NCBI GenBank assembly: GCA_910579075.1
Contig: CAJTSV010000045.1
Coordinates: forward strand, 243 to 25,576
Source: an uncultured Eubacterium sp.
GTDB taxonomy: Bacteria > Bacillota > Clostridia > Lachnospirales > Lachnospiraceae
DNA: 25,334 nucleotides
Direction of reading: 5' to 3'
In this document: positions 7,503 to 15,834 of the stretch, piece by piece
Layout: every line of letters starts with the position of its first letter
Position numbering within the stretch: position 1 is the first letter of the stretch
Notes under the pieces: model-generated
Seen by the model: the letters and a program-made list of their open reading frames with translations, nothing else
Database searches by the model: none
Told to the model about the DNA's origin: nothing
Program-made: the position numbers and the translations under genes

Positions 7503-8132
7503 CTACTGCCTGTACAGAATATAAGCCGGCTTTGCATCCGGGTCTTCCATATCGTAATGCACCTGTGCCGTGTTTTTGCCAGTCACTTCCGCATTGCCGT
7601 CTGAAACAGCCTGAATTGTCCCGTCTATTTTAACGGTTGTTTCTTCCCCGATAATGACAGCGCGCAGCTCCCCATCTTCCAAAAGCCCCTGCACATCGAT
7701 GCTGCCGGTAAGGCTGCCGTCTTCCACTCCCTGGAATTCCTGGTCAAACTCATACCCTTCTTCCCCCGCCTGTGCAATGGTTCCGTCAAAAAATTCAACC
7801 TCATTAAACAGTGCATAATCAATGTATGTTGCATAATTCAGATACAGGTTCGCCATTACGCCGTTGTCCTGTGATTTTGTCTCAAACCTGTCCAGCTCAA
7901 TACTTCCATCTCCATTCAGCGCCACATAGTTTTCCACAGATTCTGCAATATACGCTTCCAGTTCCTCTGCATCATAATATTCCTCGTTAAAATCCTCAAT
8001 GTCCGCGCCGATTACATTTCCCTGTTTTGTCACATAGACTGTGCTTTCCGCAGCCTCAAATGAAGTCCCGCAGGCTGTTATCATACTGGCTGACGCACAA
8101 ATGCCCAGTGCTGCGTACAGCTTCCGTTTCAT
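7503..8132 (-). CDS. Putative secreted lipoprotein, function unknown
   Basis: 209 residues starting at ATG 8132, which has GGAGG eight bases upstream; a longer frame from 8189 exists but adds 19 residues that spoil the signal peptide. The N-terminus MKRKLYAALG is a charged start followed by a hydrophobic core and a lipobox ITAC at residues 18-21, so the protein is probably lipid-anchored on Cys21 and exported. The mature part is acidic and rich in Glu/Asp and Gly, with a helical-looking EEYYDAEELEAYIAES segment and a beta-rich second half (for example GSLTGSIDVQG). I do not recognise the family. It sits between recO and glyS on the same strand, 65 bases after recO. Confidence 0.8.
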   Translation of the reverse strand: MKRKLYAALGICASASMITACGTSFEAAESTVYVTKQGNVIGADIEDFNEEYYDAEELEAYIAESVENYVALNGDGSIELDRFETKSQDNGVMANLYLNYATYIDYALFNEVEFFDGTIAQAGEEGYEFDQEFQGVEDGSLTGSIDVQGLLEDGELRAVIIGEETTVKIDGTIQAVSDGNAEVTGKNTAQVHYDMEDPDAKPAYILYRQ

Positions 8133-8197
8133 AGCTATTGCCTCCTCTGTTTTTTCCTGGCATCGTTTCTGTAAAACATTCCAGTGCATTCGTAAAT

Positions 8198-8947
8198 TTA
8201 TAAAATCCCGGATTTTTCTTCCAGCATTGCTTCGGATTTGAATTCATGGTCATTGTACTGCTGTATGTACCCGGAAACAATTTCTGCAAGCCTTGCAAGT
8301 ACCGGCGTGCTCAGTGTAAATGTATACAGCTTTTCCAGCGGAGCTGTCAAAATATACTGCAGGGCATACAGCACGCTTTCATCCAGCGGTACCGCGCGCT
8401 CCCCTTTCAGGCAGTCCATGCACAGCATCCCGTGGCGCACGGCCGAAAAGTAATAAAGACCGTCCCTGCGTCCGCATTTCATGCACGAAAACACATCCGG
8501 ATATTCACCAAGCAGGACCAGGACCCGCAGCTCATAAATCCTGCGGACAAGCTGGTTTGGAAGCGTCTTATGGAGAAGCGCCTTGAGCGACAGGTACAAA
8601 AGATTCAGAAAATCCGTCCCGTCCATATTTTCCTGTGTATAATACGATGCCATTTCCAGAAAATAAAACCCATAATACGCAGCGTCCAGATTCTGTGCAA
8701 GCTCCCTGAAATAATGCAGAATAGATGCTTTTGCCACAGTATAGGCGCTCTTTCCCTCAAACACTTCAAACTGCCCAAAGGAAAAAGGACTGGATGCGGC
8801 CAGCAGAGCACTGTTCGGACGCCTTGCGCCGCGCACAAAGGCCGCAATTTTTCCCCTTTCCCTTGTCAGAATCTGAATCCGCTTATCATAATCACCCACA
8901 GGCATTGCCGAAAGCACCATGCCCGTCAGGACAATTGTCTGTCCCAT
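8198..8947 (-). CDS. recO: DNA repair protein RecO
   Basis: 249 residues, the usual length. RecO acts in the RecFOR pathway, annealing single strands and loading RecA at gaps. The N-terminal OB fold is recognisable (TGMVLSAMPVGDYDKR, then LTRERGKIAAFVRGARRPNS at about 28-46), and the C-terminal part carries a zinc-binding CMKC (155-158) and CMDC (176-179) pair. The start at 8947 matches the usual family N-terminus and lies inside the 3' end of yqzL (56-base overlap); its ribosome-binding site is weak (GGTGG), so coupling to yqzL translation is likely. It lies downstream of era, the common Firmicutes order. Confidence 0.94.
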   Translation of the reverse strand: MGQTIVLTGMVLSAMPVGDYDKRIQILTRERGKIAAFVRGARRPNSALLAASSPFSFGQFEVFEGKSAYTVAKASILHYFRELAQNLDAAYYGFYFLEMASYYTQENMDGTDFLNLLYLSLKALLHKTLPNQLVRRIYELRVLVLLGEYPDVFSCMKCGRRDGLYYFSAVRHGMLCMDCLKGERAVPLDESVLYALQYILTAPLEKLYTFTLSTPVLARLAEIVSGYIQQYNDHEFKSEAMLEEKSGIL

Positions 8948-9074
8948 GCTCTAATCCACCCATTCCTGCCGCTGCTGCAGGCTCCCGCACGCAGCAGCGT
9001 TCCTGTTCCCGGTACTTTAAGTAATCACTGACCCTGCCGCTGTCGGCAAAATCTTTCCAGCAGTCTCTTGTCAT
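8892..9074 (-). CDS. yqzL: YqzL-family small protein
   Basis: 60 residues starting at the second of two close ATGs: AGGGGA lies six bases before ATG 9074 but directly abuts ATG 9080. The N-terminal pattern W-x3-F-x3-G-x4-YL-x-Y (CWKDFADSG, then SDYLKYRE) is that of Bacillus YqzL, a protein of about 47 residues encoded between era and recO, exactly the position seen here. The C-terminal 25 residues go beyond the usual family length and overlap the recO start. Function is unknown. Confidence 0.7.
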   Translation of the reverse strand: MTRDCWKDFADSGRVSDYLKYREQERCCVREPAAAAGMGGLEHGTDNCPDGHGAFGNACG

Positions 9075-9179
9075 ATGCATTCCCCTTTATCCTGGGATGG
9101 CTTTTCAGCTTCATCCTTTCTGTTTCTGTATAGGTTCTGCATATTTTCAATTCTGATACGAGATAAAATCTGGCAGTTT

Positions 9180-10097
9180 TTATTCCTTCTCGTGATAGCC
9201 AAAGTTTTTCAGCATCAGGTCATTATCCCGCCAGTTTTTGCGCACCTTGACCCAGAGCCTTAAATTCACCTGGCGTTCCAGCATTTTTTCAATTTCAAAA
9301 CGCGCATTGGAACCGATTTTTTTCAGCATCACGCCGCCCTTTCCAATAATAATGCCTTTGTGCGAATCCCGCTCACAGACAATCGCTGCCTCAATATCCG
9401 TAATATTTTTATCCCTGCGCTGCTTCATGCGCTCTATCGTAACCGCAATGCCGTGCGGCACTTCCTCGTCCAGGGCATGAAGTGCTTTTTCACGGATAAT
9501 CTCTGCCACAATCTGCCGCTCCGGCTGGTCGGTTACCGTATCTTCGTCATAAAACATCGGGCCGTAAGGAAGATACTTAAAAATCATGTCAATGACATCC
9601 GATACATTATCCCCCTTTAATGCCGAAGCCGGCACAATTTCGTCAAACTCATACACCTGGCGGTAATTGTCCATAAACCGGAGCAGTTCTTCTTTCTTTT
9701 TCAGCGTATCGATTTTGTTTATGACCAGAATAACCGGAAGGCTCGTTTTTTTCAAAAGCTCCGCAATGTGCCGCTCTCCTGCCCCGATAAAGCTGGCCGG
9801 TTCTGCCAGCCACAGTATCACATCCACATCCCGGAGAGTATGCTCGGCAGCATTTACCATATACCGCCCGAGCCTGTTTTTGGCCTTATGGATGCCGGGG
9901 GTGTCCAGAAACACAATCTGCCCCCGGTTTTTGTCGGTATAAACGGTCTGTATGCGGCTGCGCGTGGTCTGCGGCTTGTTTGACGTAATCGCGATTTTCT
10001 GCCCGATAATCTGATTCATCAGCGTCGATTTTCCGACATTCGGCCTTCCGATAATGGTTACAAATCCTGATTTAAAGCCTGTAGTGCTGTTATCCAT
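9180..10097 (-). CDS. era: GTPase Era
   Basis: 305 residues. Era is an essential GTPase that binds 16S rRNA and assists 30S subunit maturation at the membrane. G1 GRPNVGKS is at residues 17-24, the switch I region has NKPQTTR at 40-46, G3 DTPG at 65-68, G4 NKID at 127-130, G5 SAL at 158-160, and the KH RNA-binding domain has GIIIGKGG at 248-255. Start ATG 10097 is preceded by AGAAAGGAATACA. It lies 55 bases after the peptidase gene and 105 bases before yqzL. Confidence 0.97.
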   Translation of the reverse strand: MDNSTTGFKSGFVTIIGRPNVGKSTLMNQIIGQKIAITSNKPQTTRSRIQTVYTDKNRGQIVFLDTPGIHKAKNRLGRYMVNAAEHTLRDVDVILWLAEPASFIGAGERHIAELLKKTSLPVILVINKIDTLKKKEELLRFMDNYRQVYEFDEIVPASALKGDNVSDVIDMIFKYLPYGPMFYDEDTVTDQPERQIVAEIIREKALHALDEEVPHGIAVTIERMKQRRDKNITDIEAAIVCERDSHKGIIIGKGGVMLKKIGSNARFEIEKMLERQVNLRLWVKVRKNWRDNDLMLKNFGYHEKE

Positions 10098-10149
10098 TGT
10101 ATTCCTTTCTATCCTTCATATTCCTTTCTGTCCCTGTATTTCTTTCTAT
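10098..10149. repeat. Triple imperfect repeat upstream of era
   Basis: Three copies of a TATTCCTTTCT-like unit (plus strand: 10100-10110, 10119-10129, and TATTTCTTTCT at 10137-10147) are spaced 19 and 18 bases apart. On the coding strand each is AGAAAGGAATA, so three Shine-Dalgarno-like motifs precede era, only the last being correctly placed for the era start. Confidence 0.55.
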
Positions 10150-10152
10150 ACA

Positions 10153-13074
10153 TTATGAAAACAAATCTGACAGTTCATAAAACATGCCTGCTTCTTTTTG
10201 AAGCATGGTTTCATTGCCGATGACACAGAGGTTTTCATCCGATAAGACAGCTGCAATCAAAGGCTCCAGTGCACGGATATCTCCGGCTCCTGCACCCAGC
10301 ACCTCATCCCGTTCTTTCTGGACATCCTGGGGTGTCTGGTGCACGAGGTAAGCGGTCATCGAGCGCATGCCCTTCGCAGACGGATTTAACGGCGTGTCCA
10401 TTCCGCTGATGGTTCCAATAATGTATTTTGTCATGTCGCGCTCACTGGCATCAAACTGCCGGATATAATCCGGGATTCCCTCAAATACCTCATTGGATTT
10501 ACGAAGGTTCGGGTCACGGTAGGTCGAAAAATACGTGTCCCCGTTTCTGGAAAACCCGCTCATGCAGCCATATGCACCGCCTTTGACGCGGATATTCAGC
10601 CACAGGTAATCATAATTTAAAATCACTTTCAGAATCCGCAGCGCTCCGGTATATGCAAAGCCATGCCTGATATAATTGCCGGCCCTTGATACATACTGTA
10701 CCTGTGCCGCATTTTTAAAGCCTTCGTTTTTCTTCGTACAGGAAAATCCTCTGCTGGCTTCCTCGCATTCCCCGGTAAACAGTGCCGCCTGAAAAGCTGC
10801 CAGCTCCGGTTCAAATGCCGCATAGCCTTCCTCATCGCCAGTCAGGCTGACTGTCAGCTTCTCCGGCCGGAAAACAGTCACAAACAGCTTCCTTAAAATT
10901 TCTTTTAAGCCTTCCTTCCGGTTTTCAAAATCATGCTCTGTTTCTGCCAGAAGCCGGTACAGCCCGATACCCCCTGCCAGGTCGGCGAAACGTCCGGCTG
11001 CTGAAAAATAAGACATCGCACGCAGTGCTGACATGGTATGGCCCGCCTGCATCAGCTGCATTTCCATGCGGGATTTTGCCTGTGCAACAACCTCGTACAG
11101 CCGCTTGTCATCTTCCAGCTTTGTGCGGCAGAGCATGCTCTGCATCAGGCGCAGCGCCGTGCCAGTCTCACTGTGCAGCGCTTTTACGCTGACTTCAAAT
11201 TTCTGCACAAGCGTATCTGGTTCCTTCTGGTCTGTTGCTGCAAACAGGTTCGAATAAATGCCGCCGGTATGAAGGTTGATTTCATTTGCCAGGTCTTCAT
11301 ACGAATAATCCTGCGTGTCCATATCCCCGAGCACTGCCTTAAGCACGCCCAGATACGGAATCCATTCTTCCGGGATGCCGGAAATATCAAAAAACATCGA
11401 CAGGTAATTAATGCCATTTGCATACAGGCTGTGATGGATAACCGTTGTGCCGGAAACCGTTTTTTCTTCATTATAGAATGGCGCTGCTTCCTTCTTCATA
11501 TCGCCGCGCGCCAGCATCGGGATTTTTTCAAGGTCTTCCTTTGCGGACGGCTCCTGCTGGTATTCTTTCAGGTGCACGGTATCGCTGATAAGCTTTTGCA
11601 GCTGCTCACTGCTTAAGGAACGTTTATAGGCTGCCAGCTTTTCTTCCAGTGCTTTTTCATTCTTTTCGTTCAGCCCCTTTTCCGGCTCAACTGTGACAAC
11701 GGCCTTGTGCGTGTTATCCAGAAAATATTTCTGAATCAGCGCTTCAAAATACCCGCTTCCTGCCTGCTCTTTCAAAAACCGGAATGTATCAAGCGCTTCC
11801 AGATGGATAAACGGCAGCGCATCATCATACAGCCAGCTGTCCAGGCACTGCAGCCCGTAAATAAGCCCCTTCGGATAAGAGCCAAAATCAGCTTCCCGGA
11901 ATTTAAACTCGCTGCTGTTTAACCCTGCTAACAGCGCTTTTTTGTTCAGCCCGTCGCTGGCCAGCTTTTGCAGGGTGCTTTCAATGACCTGTACAAATTT
12001 TTCCCTGTCCTTCGTATTTGCGTTTTTCACGGTAACGTTAAAAATCGGCTGGTATATGGAGCTGTCAAAACCGCCTATGACGTCCTTGCCGATTTTGGCA
12101 TCCAAAAGAGCCTGCTTTAACGGCGCGCCCGGCGCACTTAACAGCGCATAATCCAGAATTTCAAACGCCAGGTATAACTCTGCATCCAGCGTTGTCCCGG
12201 CTGCCACGCTGTATGTGAAATAGGTGTTGTCCTGTTCGCTTTCCGAGCTTGCAATCGGGTATTTGCGGGTCACTTCTTTTATTTTGTCAAACGGCTTTTG
12301 GAACCCGACAGCCGAATCCAGCTCGATTTTATCATAATGGGACAGATACGCCTTATCCATCCAGTCCAGCTTTTCTGCCGCGTCCATATCGCCGTACAGG
12401 TAAATATACGAATTGCATGGATGATAATACCTGCGGTGGAAATCCAAAAAAGCCTCATACGTCAGGTCCGGTATGCACGCCGGGTCGCCGCCAGACTCAT
12501 TGGCATAAGTGGTATCTGGAAACATTGTATTTAATACCACACGCTCCAGCACATCTTCCGGCGAAGAAAATGCCCCTTTCATTTCATTATAAACAACCCC
12601 GTTTAAGGTAACCGGCCCGTCCTGCGTTTCCAGCTCATAGTGCCAGCCTTCCTGGCGGAAGATTTCTTCATGCCGGTAAATATCCGGGTGCAGGACGGCA
12701 TCCAGGTATACGTGCATCAGGTTCTGGAAATCCTTGTCATTGCAGCTTGCAACCGGATATACCGTTTTATCCGGGTATGTCATCGCATTCAGAAATGTGT
12801 TCAAAGAGCCTTTGACAAGCTCCACAAACGGGTCCTTTACCGGAAATTCATCCGAGCCGCACAGCACCGAATGCTCAATAATATGCGGCACTCCCGTGCT
12901 GTCGTTCGCCGGGGTGCGGAATCCGATATAAAATACTTTGTTTTCGTCATCATTCGAAATGACCGTAATTTTTGCGCCGCTCTTTTTATGGCGCAGGATG
13001 CAGCCGGCGGAATGGATGTCGGCAAGTTCCTTTTGTTCTACAATTTCATATGCAGTCAGGTCTGAAAGTTTCAA
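10153..13074 (-). CDS. M16C-family zinc metallopeptidase (presequence-protease-like)
   Basis: 973 residues, typical for M16C (insulinase superfamily) single-chain peptidases. The inverted zinc motif HIIEH places H64, E67 and H68, with a distal glutamate E164 in VVYNEMKGAFSS. The family forms two halves enclosing a chamber and degrades small unfolded peptides; no signal peptide is seen, so it is probably cytoplasmic. The start is TTG at 13074: a strong GGAGGAG lies seven bases upstream and there is no in-frame ATG at this position, while the sequence from TTG matches the family N-terminus. It follows the MscS gene by only 20 bases and precedes era, so they probably share a transcript. Confidence 0.92.
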   Translation of the reverse strand: MKLSDLTAYEIVEQKELADIHSAGCILRHKKSGAKITVISNDDENKVFYIGFRTPANDSTGVPHIIEHSVLCGSDEFPVKDPFVELVKGSLNTFLNAMTYPDKTVYPVASCNDKDFQNLMHVYLDAVLHPDIYRHEEIFRQEGWHYELETQDGPVTLNGVVYNEMKGAFSSPEDVLERVVLNTMFPDTTYANESGGDPACIPDLTYEAFLDFHRRYYHPCNSYIYLYGDMDAAEKLDWMDKAYLSHYDKIELDSAVGFQKPFDKIKEVTRKYPIASSESEQDNTYFTYSVAAGTTLDAELYLAFEILDYALLSAPGAPLKQALLDAKIGKDVIGGFDSSIYQPIFNVTVKNANTKDREKFVQVIESTLQKLASDGLNKKALLAGLNSSEFKFREADFGSYPKGLIYGLQCLDSWLYDDALPFIHLEALDTFRFLKEQAGSGYFEALIQKYFLDNTHKAVVTVEPEKGLNEKNEKALEEKLAAYKRSLSSEQLQKLISDTVHLKEYQQEPSAKEDLEKIPMLARGDMKKEAAPFYNEEKTVSGTTVIHHSLYANGINYLSMFFDISGIPEEWIPYLGVLKAVLGDMDTQDYSYEDLANEINLHTGGIYSNLFAATDQKEPDTLVQKFEVSVKALHSETGTALRLMQSMLCRTKLEDDKRLYEVVAQAKSRMEMQLMQAGHTMSALRAMSYFSAAGRFADLAGGIGLYRLLAETEHDFENRKEGLKEILRKLFVTVFRPEKLTVSLTGDEEGYAAFEPELAAFQAALFTGECEEASRGFSCTKKNEGFKNAAQVQYVSRAGNYIRHGFAYTGALRILKVILNYDYLWLNIRVKGGAYGCMSGFSRNGDTYFSTYRDPNLRKSNEVFEGIPDYIRQFDASERDMTKYIIGTISGMDTPLNPSAKGMRSMTAYLVHQTPQDVQKERDEVLGAGAGDIRALEPLIAAVLSDENLCVIGNETMLQKEAGMFYELSDLFS

Positions 13075-13088
13075 ATTTTTATCTCCTC
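13072..13088 (-). promoter_or_regulatory. Ribosome-binding site fixing a TTG start
   Basis: On the minus strand AGGAGGAG is followed by ATAAAAA and then TTG. The spacing is ideal, so TTG is the real initiation codon of the M16C peptidase gene. Confidence 0.75.
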
Positions 13089-13094
13089 CTGTTT

Positions 13095-14015
13095 TTACTT
13101 AGTATTGCTTTTTTCTGCCATATTATCCAGATGCCGTTCTTTCATATGCACATCCACCTGCGGAAATGGTATCTCTATCCCGTTTTCATCAAAAGCCAGC
13201 TTGACAGCTTCAAGCATATCCCATTTCGTCTGCCAGTAATCCTCTGATTTTACCCAGAACCGGCAGCCTACCTCCACGCTGCTGTTTCCAAGGCTGGACA
13301 CAAACACATTGACCGGCTGGCCTGTCAGAATCCGTTCTTCTTTTTCGGCCAGGCTGCTCAATACCTGCTTGGCCTTTTTCAAGTCAGCATCATACGATAT
13401 CCCGACCAGAATGTCAATACGCCGGGTCTGCTGGCCAGTCACATTTACAATTGCACCGTCCGCAAGCCTGCCGTTTGGAATCATGACGGTCTGGTTATCG
13501 GCTGTCTGTATTTTCGTATAAAATGTCGATATTTCCGTAACAGTCCCTTCATGCCCCGTTTCACCGGATATGATATAATCACCGACATGAAACGGCCCGA
13601 GCAGCAGAATCAGCACGCCGCCCGCAAAATTGGCAAGGCTGCCCTGCAGCGCAAGCCCGAGCGTCAGCCCTGCGGAGCCCAGCACGGCAATCACCGAAGC
13701 TGTCGTAATGCCAAACAGCGTCAGAATCATCAGCCAGAGCACAAAATACAGGCAGTACCTGCTCACCGAATCCAGAAACTGGCGGACACCGATATCAATA
13801 TCCCTTCGTTCCAGCGATTTGCGCAGCACTGTGCAGAGAAAGGCAATCACCCGCTTTCCTGCCAGGTAAAGCAGCACCGCAAGCACAATCTGTATTCCAA
13901 AATTCAAAATGTCCGGCACCAGCTTTTCCAGATATCCGAAAACCATATTCGAATCTGCCTTTTGCAGGTTTTCCAGCCCCTCTGTAAGGATGGACGGCTC
14001 CTGTGTCATCATCAT
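13095..14015 (-). CDS. MscS-family small-conductance mechanosensitive channel
   Basis: 306 residues from ATG 14015, chosen because AGGAG lies about eight bases upstream and because the longer frame from 14132 would run into the DUF1015 gene. Three membrane segments: about residues 38-60 (GIQIVLAVLLYLAG), 85-105 (CLYFVLWLMILTLFG) and the pore-lining TM3 with the Gly/Ala pattern SAGLTLGLALQGSLANFAGGV, followed by the beta domain with GPFHVGDYI and MIPNGRL. The cytoplasmic C-terminal domain continues to the end. Such channels release solutes on hypo-osmotic shock. The start has three ATG codons in a row. It lies 70 bases after the DUF1015 gene and 20 bases before the M16C peptidase gene. Confidence 0.93.
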   Translation of the reverse strand: MMMTQEPSILTEGLENLQKADSNMVFGYLEKLVPDILNFGIQIVLAVLLYLAGKRVIAFLCTVLRKSLERRDIDIGVRQFLDSVSRYCLYFVLWLMILTLFGITTASVIAVLGSAGLTLGLALQGSLANFAGGVLILLLGPFHVGDYIISGETGHEGTVTEISTFYTKIQTADNQTVMIPNGRLADGAIVNVTGQQTRRIDILVGISYDADLKKAKQVLSSLAEKEERILTGQPVNVFVSSLGNSSVEVGCRFWVKSEDYWQTKWDMLEAVKLAFDENGIEIPFPQVDVHMKERHLDNMAEKSNTK

Positions 14016-14085
14016 CCTGCCCGCTCCTTCCCTGTTCCAGACAGCATGCCGGTTCCTGTTTAACGATTCCGCACAGCAGACTGTT

Positions 14086-15324
14086 TCAGTCCAGCGCATG
14101 GATAAACAGCCCGCTGCGCAGCTTTGGCTCAAACCACGTAGACTTTGGCGGCATTAACAGCCCTGCATCCGCAACTGCAAACAATTCGGAAATACTCGTC
14201 GGGTACATCGCAAATGCAGCCGCACAGTCTGCCGACACCCTGCGTTCCAGCTCATCCAGCCCGCGTATTCCGCCAATAAAATCAATGCGGCTGTCGGTCT
14301 TCGGGTCATGTATGCCCAGCACCGGCTCTAACAGCAGGTCCTGCAGCAGGGACACATCCAGGCTCTTTACCGGGTCATCCGGAATATCCTGCGGTTTTAT
14401 CCTGCATAAATACCACTGGCCGTCCAGATACATTGTGAAATTCCCTTTTTTCTGCGGCCTGCGCCCTTCCCGCGGTATCTGCCCTATTTCAAAAGCCTGT
14501 CCCGCTTTTTCCAAAAACGCCTGCTTTGAGAGCCCGCCGAGGTCTTTTACCACCCGGTTATAATCTAAAATCAGAAGCTGGTCATGCGGGAACAGCACGG
14601 ACAGGAAATAATTAAATTCTTCCTCTCCCGTATAGCCCGGATGCAGCTGCCTGCGTCTGAGTCCTGCCTTGACAGCAGACGCCGCACGGTGATGCCCGTC
14701 TGCAATATAAATCTCCCCAATTGCGGCAAACGCATCCTGCACCGCCTGAATGCGGTCATCTTCACGAATGGCAAAAACACGGTGGCGGATGCCGTCTTCT
14801 GATACAAAATCATACAGCGGCTCCTGTTTTTTGGCTTCTGTAACAATCCGTTCAACCGTCTCATTCGAACGGTATGCGAGAAAAATCGGCCCGGTCTGTG
14901 CATTGCAGCTGTCTACATGGCGGATACGGTCTGCTTCTTTATCCGCACGGGTATTTTCATGCTTTTTAATGACCTGGTTTTCGTAATCATCTATCGATGC
15001 ACAGGCCGTAATGCCCGTCTGTGTCCTTCCATCCATTGTCAGCTCGTAAACATAATAGCAGCGCTTTTCATCCCGGATAAAGGAACCGTCTGCCACCCGT
15101 TCCCACAACAGGTCATGCGCCTTCTGGTACACCTGTTCGCTGTACATGTCTGCATCATCCGCAAACTGTGTTTCCGGCCGGTCGATATTTAAAAATGAAT
15201 CCGGGTTTTCAGCCGCTTTCAGCTTCGCCTCGCTGCGGCTGTATACATCATATGGAAGTGCTGCAACGCTTGCTGCTTTTTCCCTGCTGGGACGGATGCA
15301 GGGAAATGGTCTGATATCTGCCAT
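14086..15324 (-). CDS. DUF1015 family protein
   Basis: 412 residues from ATG 15324 (MADIRPFPCIRP), with GGAGA about five bases upstream; a frame from 15357 adds 11 unlikely residues. Diagnostic features are the N-terminal PYDVYSRSEA, SFLNIDRPE, and the central IADGHHRAASA motif. DUF1015 proteins are cytoplasmic and widespread in anaerobes, often near serine-biosynthesis genes (from general knowledge; not seen here). The biochemical role is not established. It is the first gene after a near-consensus promoter and probably leads the transcript that includes mscS, the M16C peptidase and era. Confidence 0.9.
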   Translation of the reverse strand: MADIRPFPCIRPSREKAASVAALPYDVYSRSEAKLKAAENPDSFLNIDRPETQFADDADMYSEQVYQKAHDLLWERVADGSFIRDEKRCYYVYELTMDGRTQTGITACASIDDYENQVIKKHENTRADKEADRIRHVDSCNAQTGPIFLAYRSNETVERIVTEAKKQEPLYDFVSEDGIRHRVFAIREDDRIQAVQDAFAAIGEIYIADGHHRAASAVKAGLRRRQLHPGYTGEEEFNYFLSVLFPHDQLLILDYNRVVKDLGGLSKQAFLEKAGQAFEIGQIPREGRRPQKKGNFTMYLDGQWYLCRIKPQDIPDDPVKSLDVSLLQDLLLEPVLGIHDPKTDSRIDFIGGIRGLDELERRVSADCAAAFAMYPTSISELFAVADAGLLMPPKSTWFEPKLRSGLFIHALD

Positions 15325-15411
15325 GAGTCTCTCCTTTTCGTCTGTCGAAATCCGCATCTGACCCTTTCTCCAATGAAAGATATCATTTGATACAGATTCC
15401 CAAGTGTTACC

Positions 15412-15440
15412 ATTATACCGTGATAAGGCAGAAACGTCAA
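15412..15440 (-). promoter_or_regulatory. Near-consensus promoter of the DUF1015-mscS-M16C-era transcript
   Basis: On the minus strand TTGACG (15440-15435), a 17-base spacer, and a perfect TATAAT (15417-15412). Transcription would start near 15405, about 80 bases before the DUF1015 start. This is the best promoter in the window. Confidence 0.8.
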
Positions 15441-15543
15441 ATAGGTTTTCAGGGCGAAACGCTGCTCAATCCCATAAAATCCAAAACCGGGGACAGAGCC
15501 AGATTCAATCGGAAAGGAAAACACGATAATGAAAAATGAATGA

Positions 15544-15777
15544 ATGATTGATAATTATTTTCTGCCGGGAAAACAAAAAACACGCTTTTTAGGATGTGAA
15601 GTCGAAAAACAGCATCATACGCTGACCCAGATACTGATGGGACTTTTAAACAGTGGTTTTGAAATTCAGGCGGTGGAAGAAGCACAGCCGCCTGCAGAAA
15701 TGAAAAGCCTTCCAGGGATGGTACAGGAAATGCACCGCCCGATGATGTTATTGGTAAAATCTAAAACAAAGAAATAA
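15544..15777 (+). pseudogene. C-terminal remnant of a class I SAM-dependent methyltransferase
   Basis: 77 codons resembling only the last third of UbiE-like class I methyltransferases: a DNYF-x-K-x3-RFLGCEVEKQHHTL segment, then LLNSGFEIQAVEEAQPP and PGMVQEMHRPMMLLVK at the C-terminus. The SAM-binding glycine motif and the rest of the Rossmann fold are missing, and a TGA in the same frame directly precedes the ATG, so the 5' part has been lost. The upstream 180 bases contain no matching coding frame. It is followed by a strong terminator at 15782-15829, which fits a once-functional plus-strand gene. Expression as a short protein cannot be excluded. Confidence 0.7.
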
Positions 15778-15781
15778 GAAG

Positions 15782-15829
15782 CAGGGACGCGCCTTTCCCT
15801 TTCCAGAGAAAAAGCCGCGTCCCTGTTTT
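15782..15829. terminator. Bidirectional intrinsic terminator
   Basis: A perfect 10-pair stem, CAGGGACGCG (15782-15791) and CGCGTCCCTG (15816-15825), is followed by TTTT on the plus strand. On the minus strand it follows the stop of the coiled-coil membrane protein gene by about ten bases, with a weaker T-rich tail. It separates that gene from the methyltransferase remnant. Confidence 0.8.
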
Positions 15830-15834
15830 GCACT

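Noticed and set aside
8246..9031. Plus-strand frame of 261 codons
   Set aside because: It lies opposite recO, whose zinc cysteines and N-terminus are unmistakable; the antisense product is Arg/His/Pro-rich and lacks motifs.
14016..14132. N-terminal extension of the MscS gene to 14132
   Set aside because: It would overlap the DUF1015 gene end and lacks family similarity; AGGAG precedes ATG 14015.
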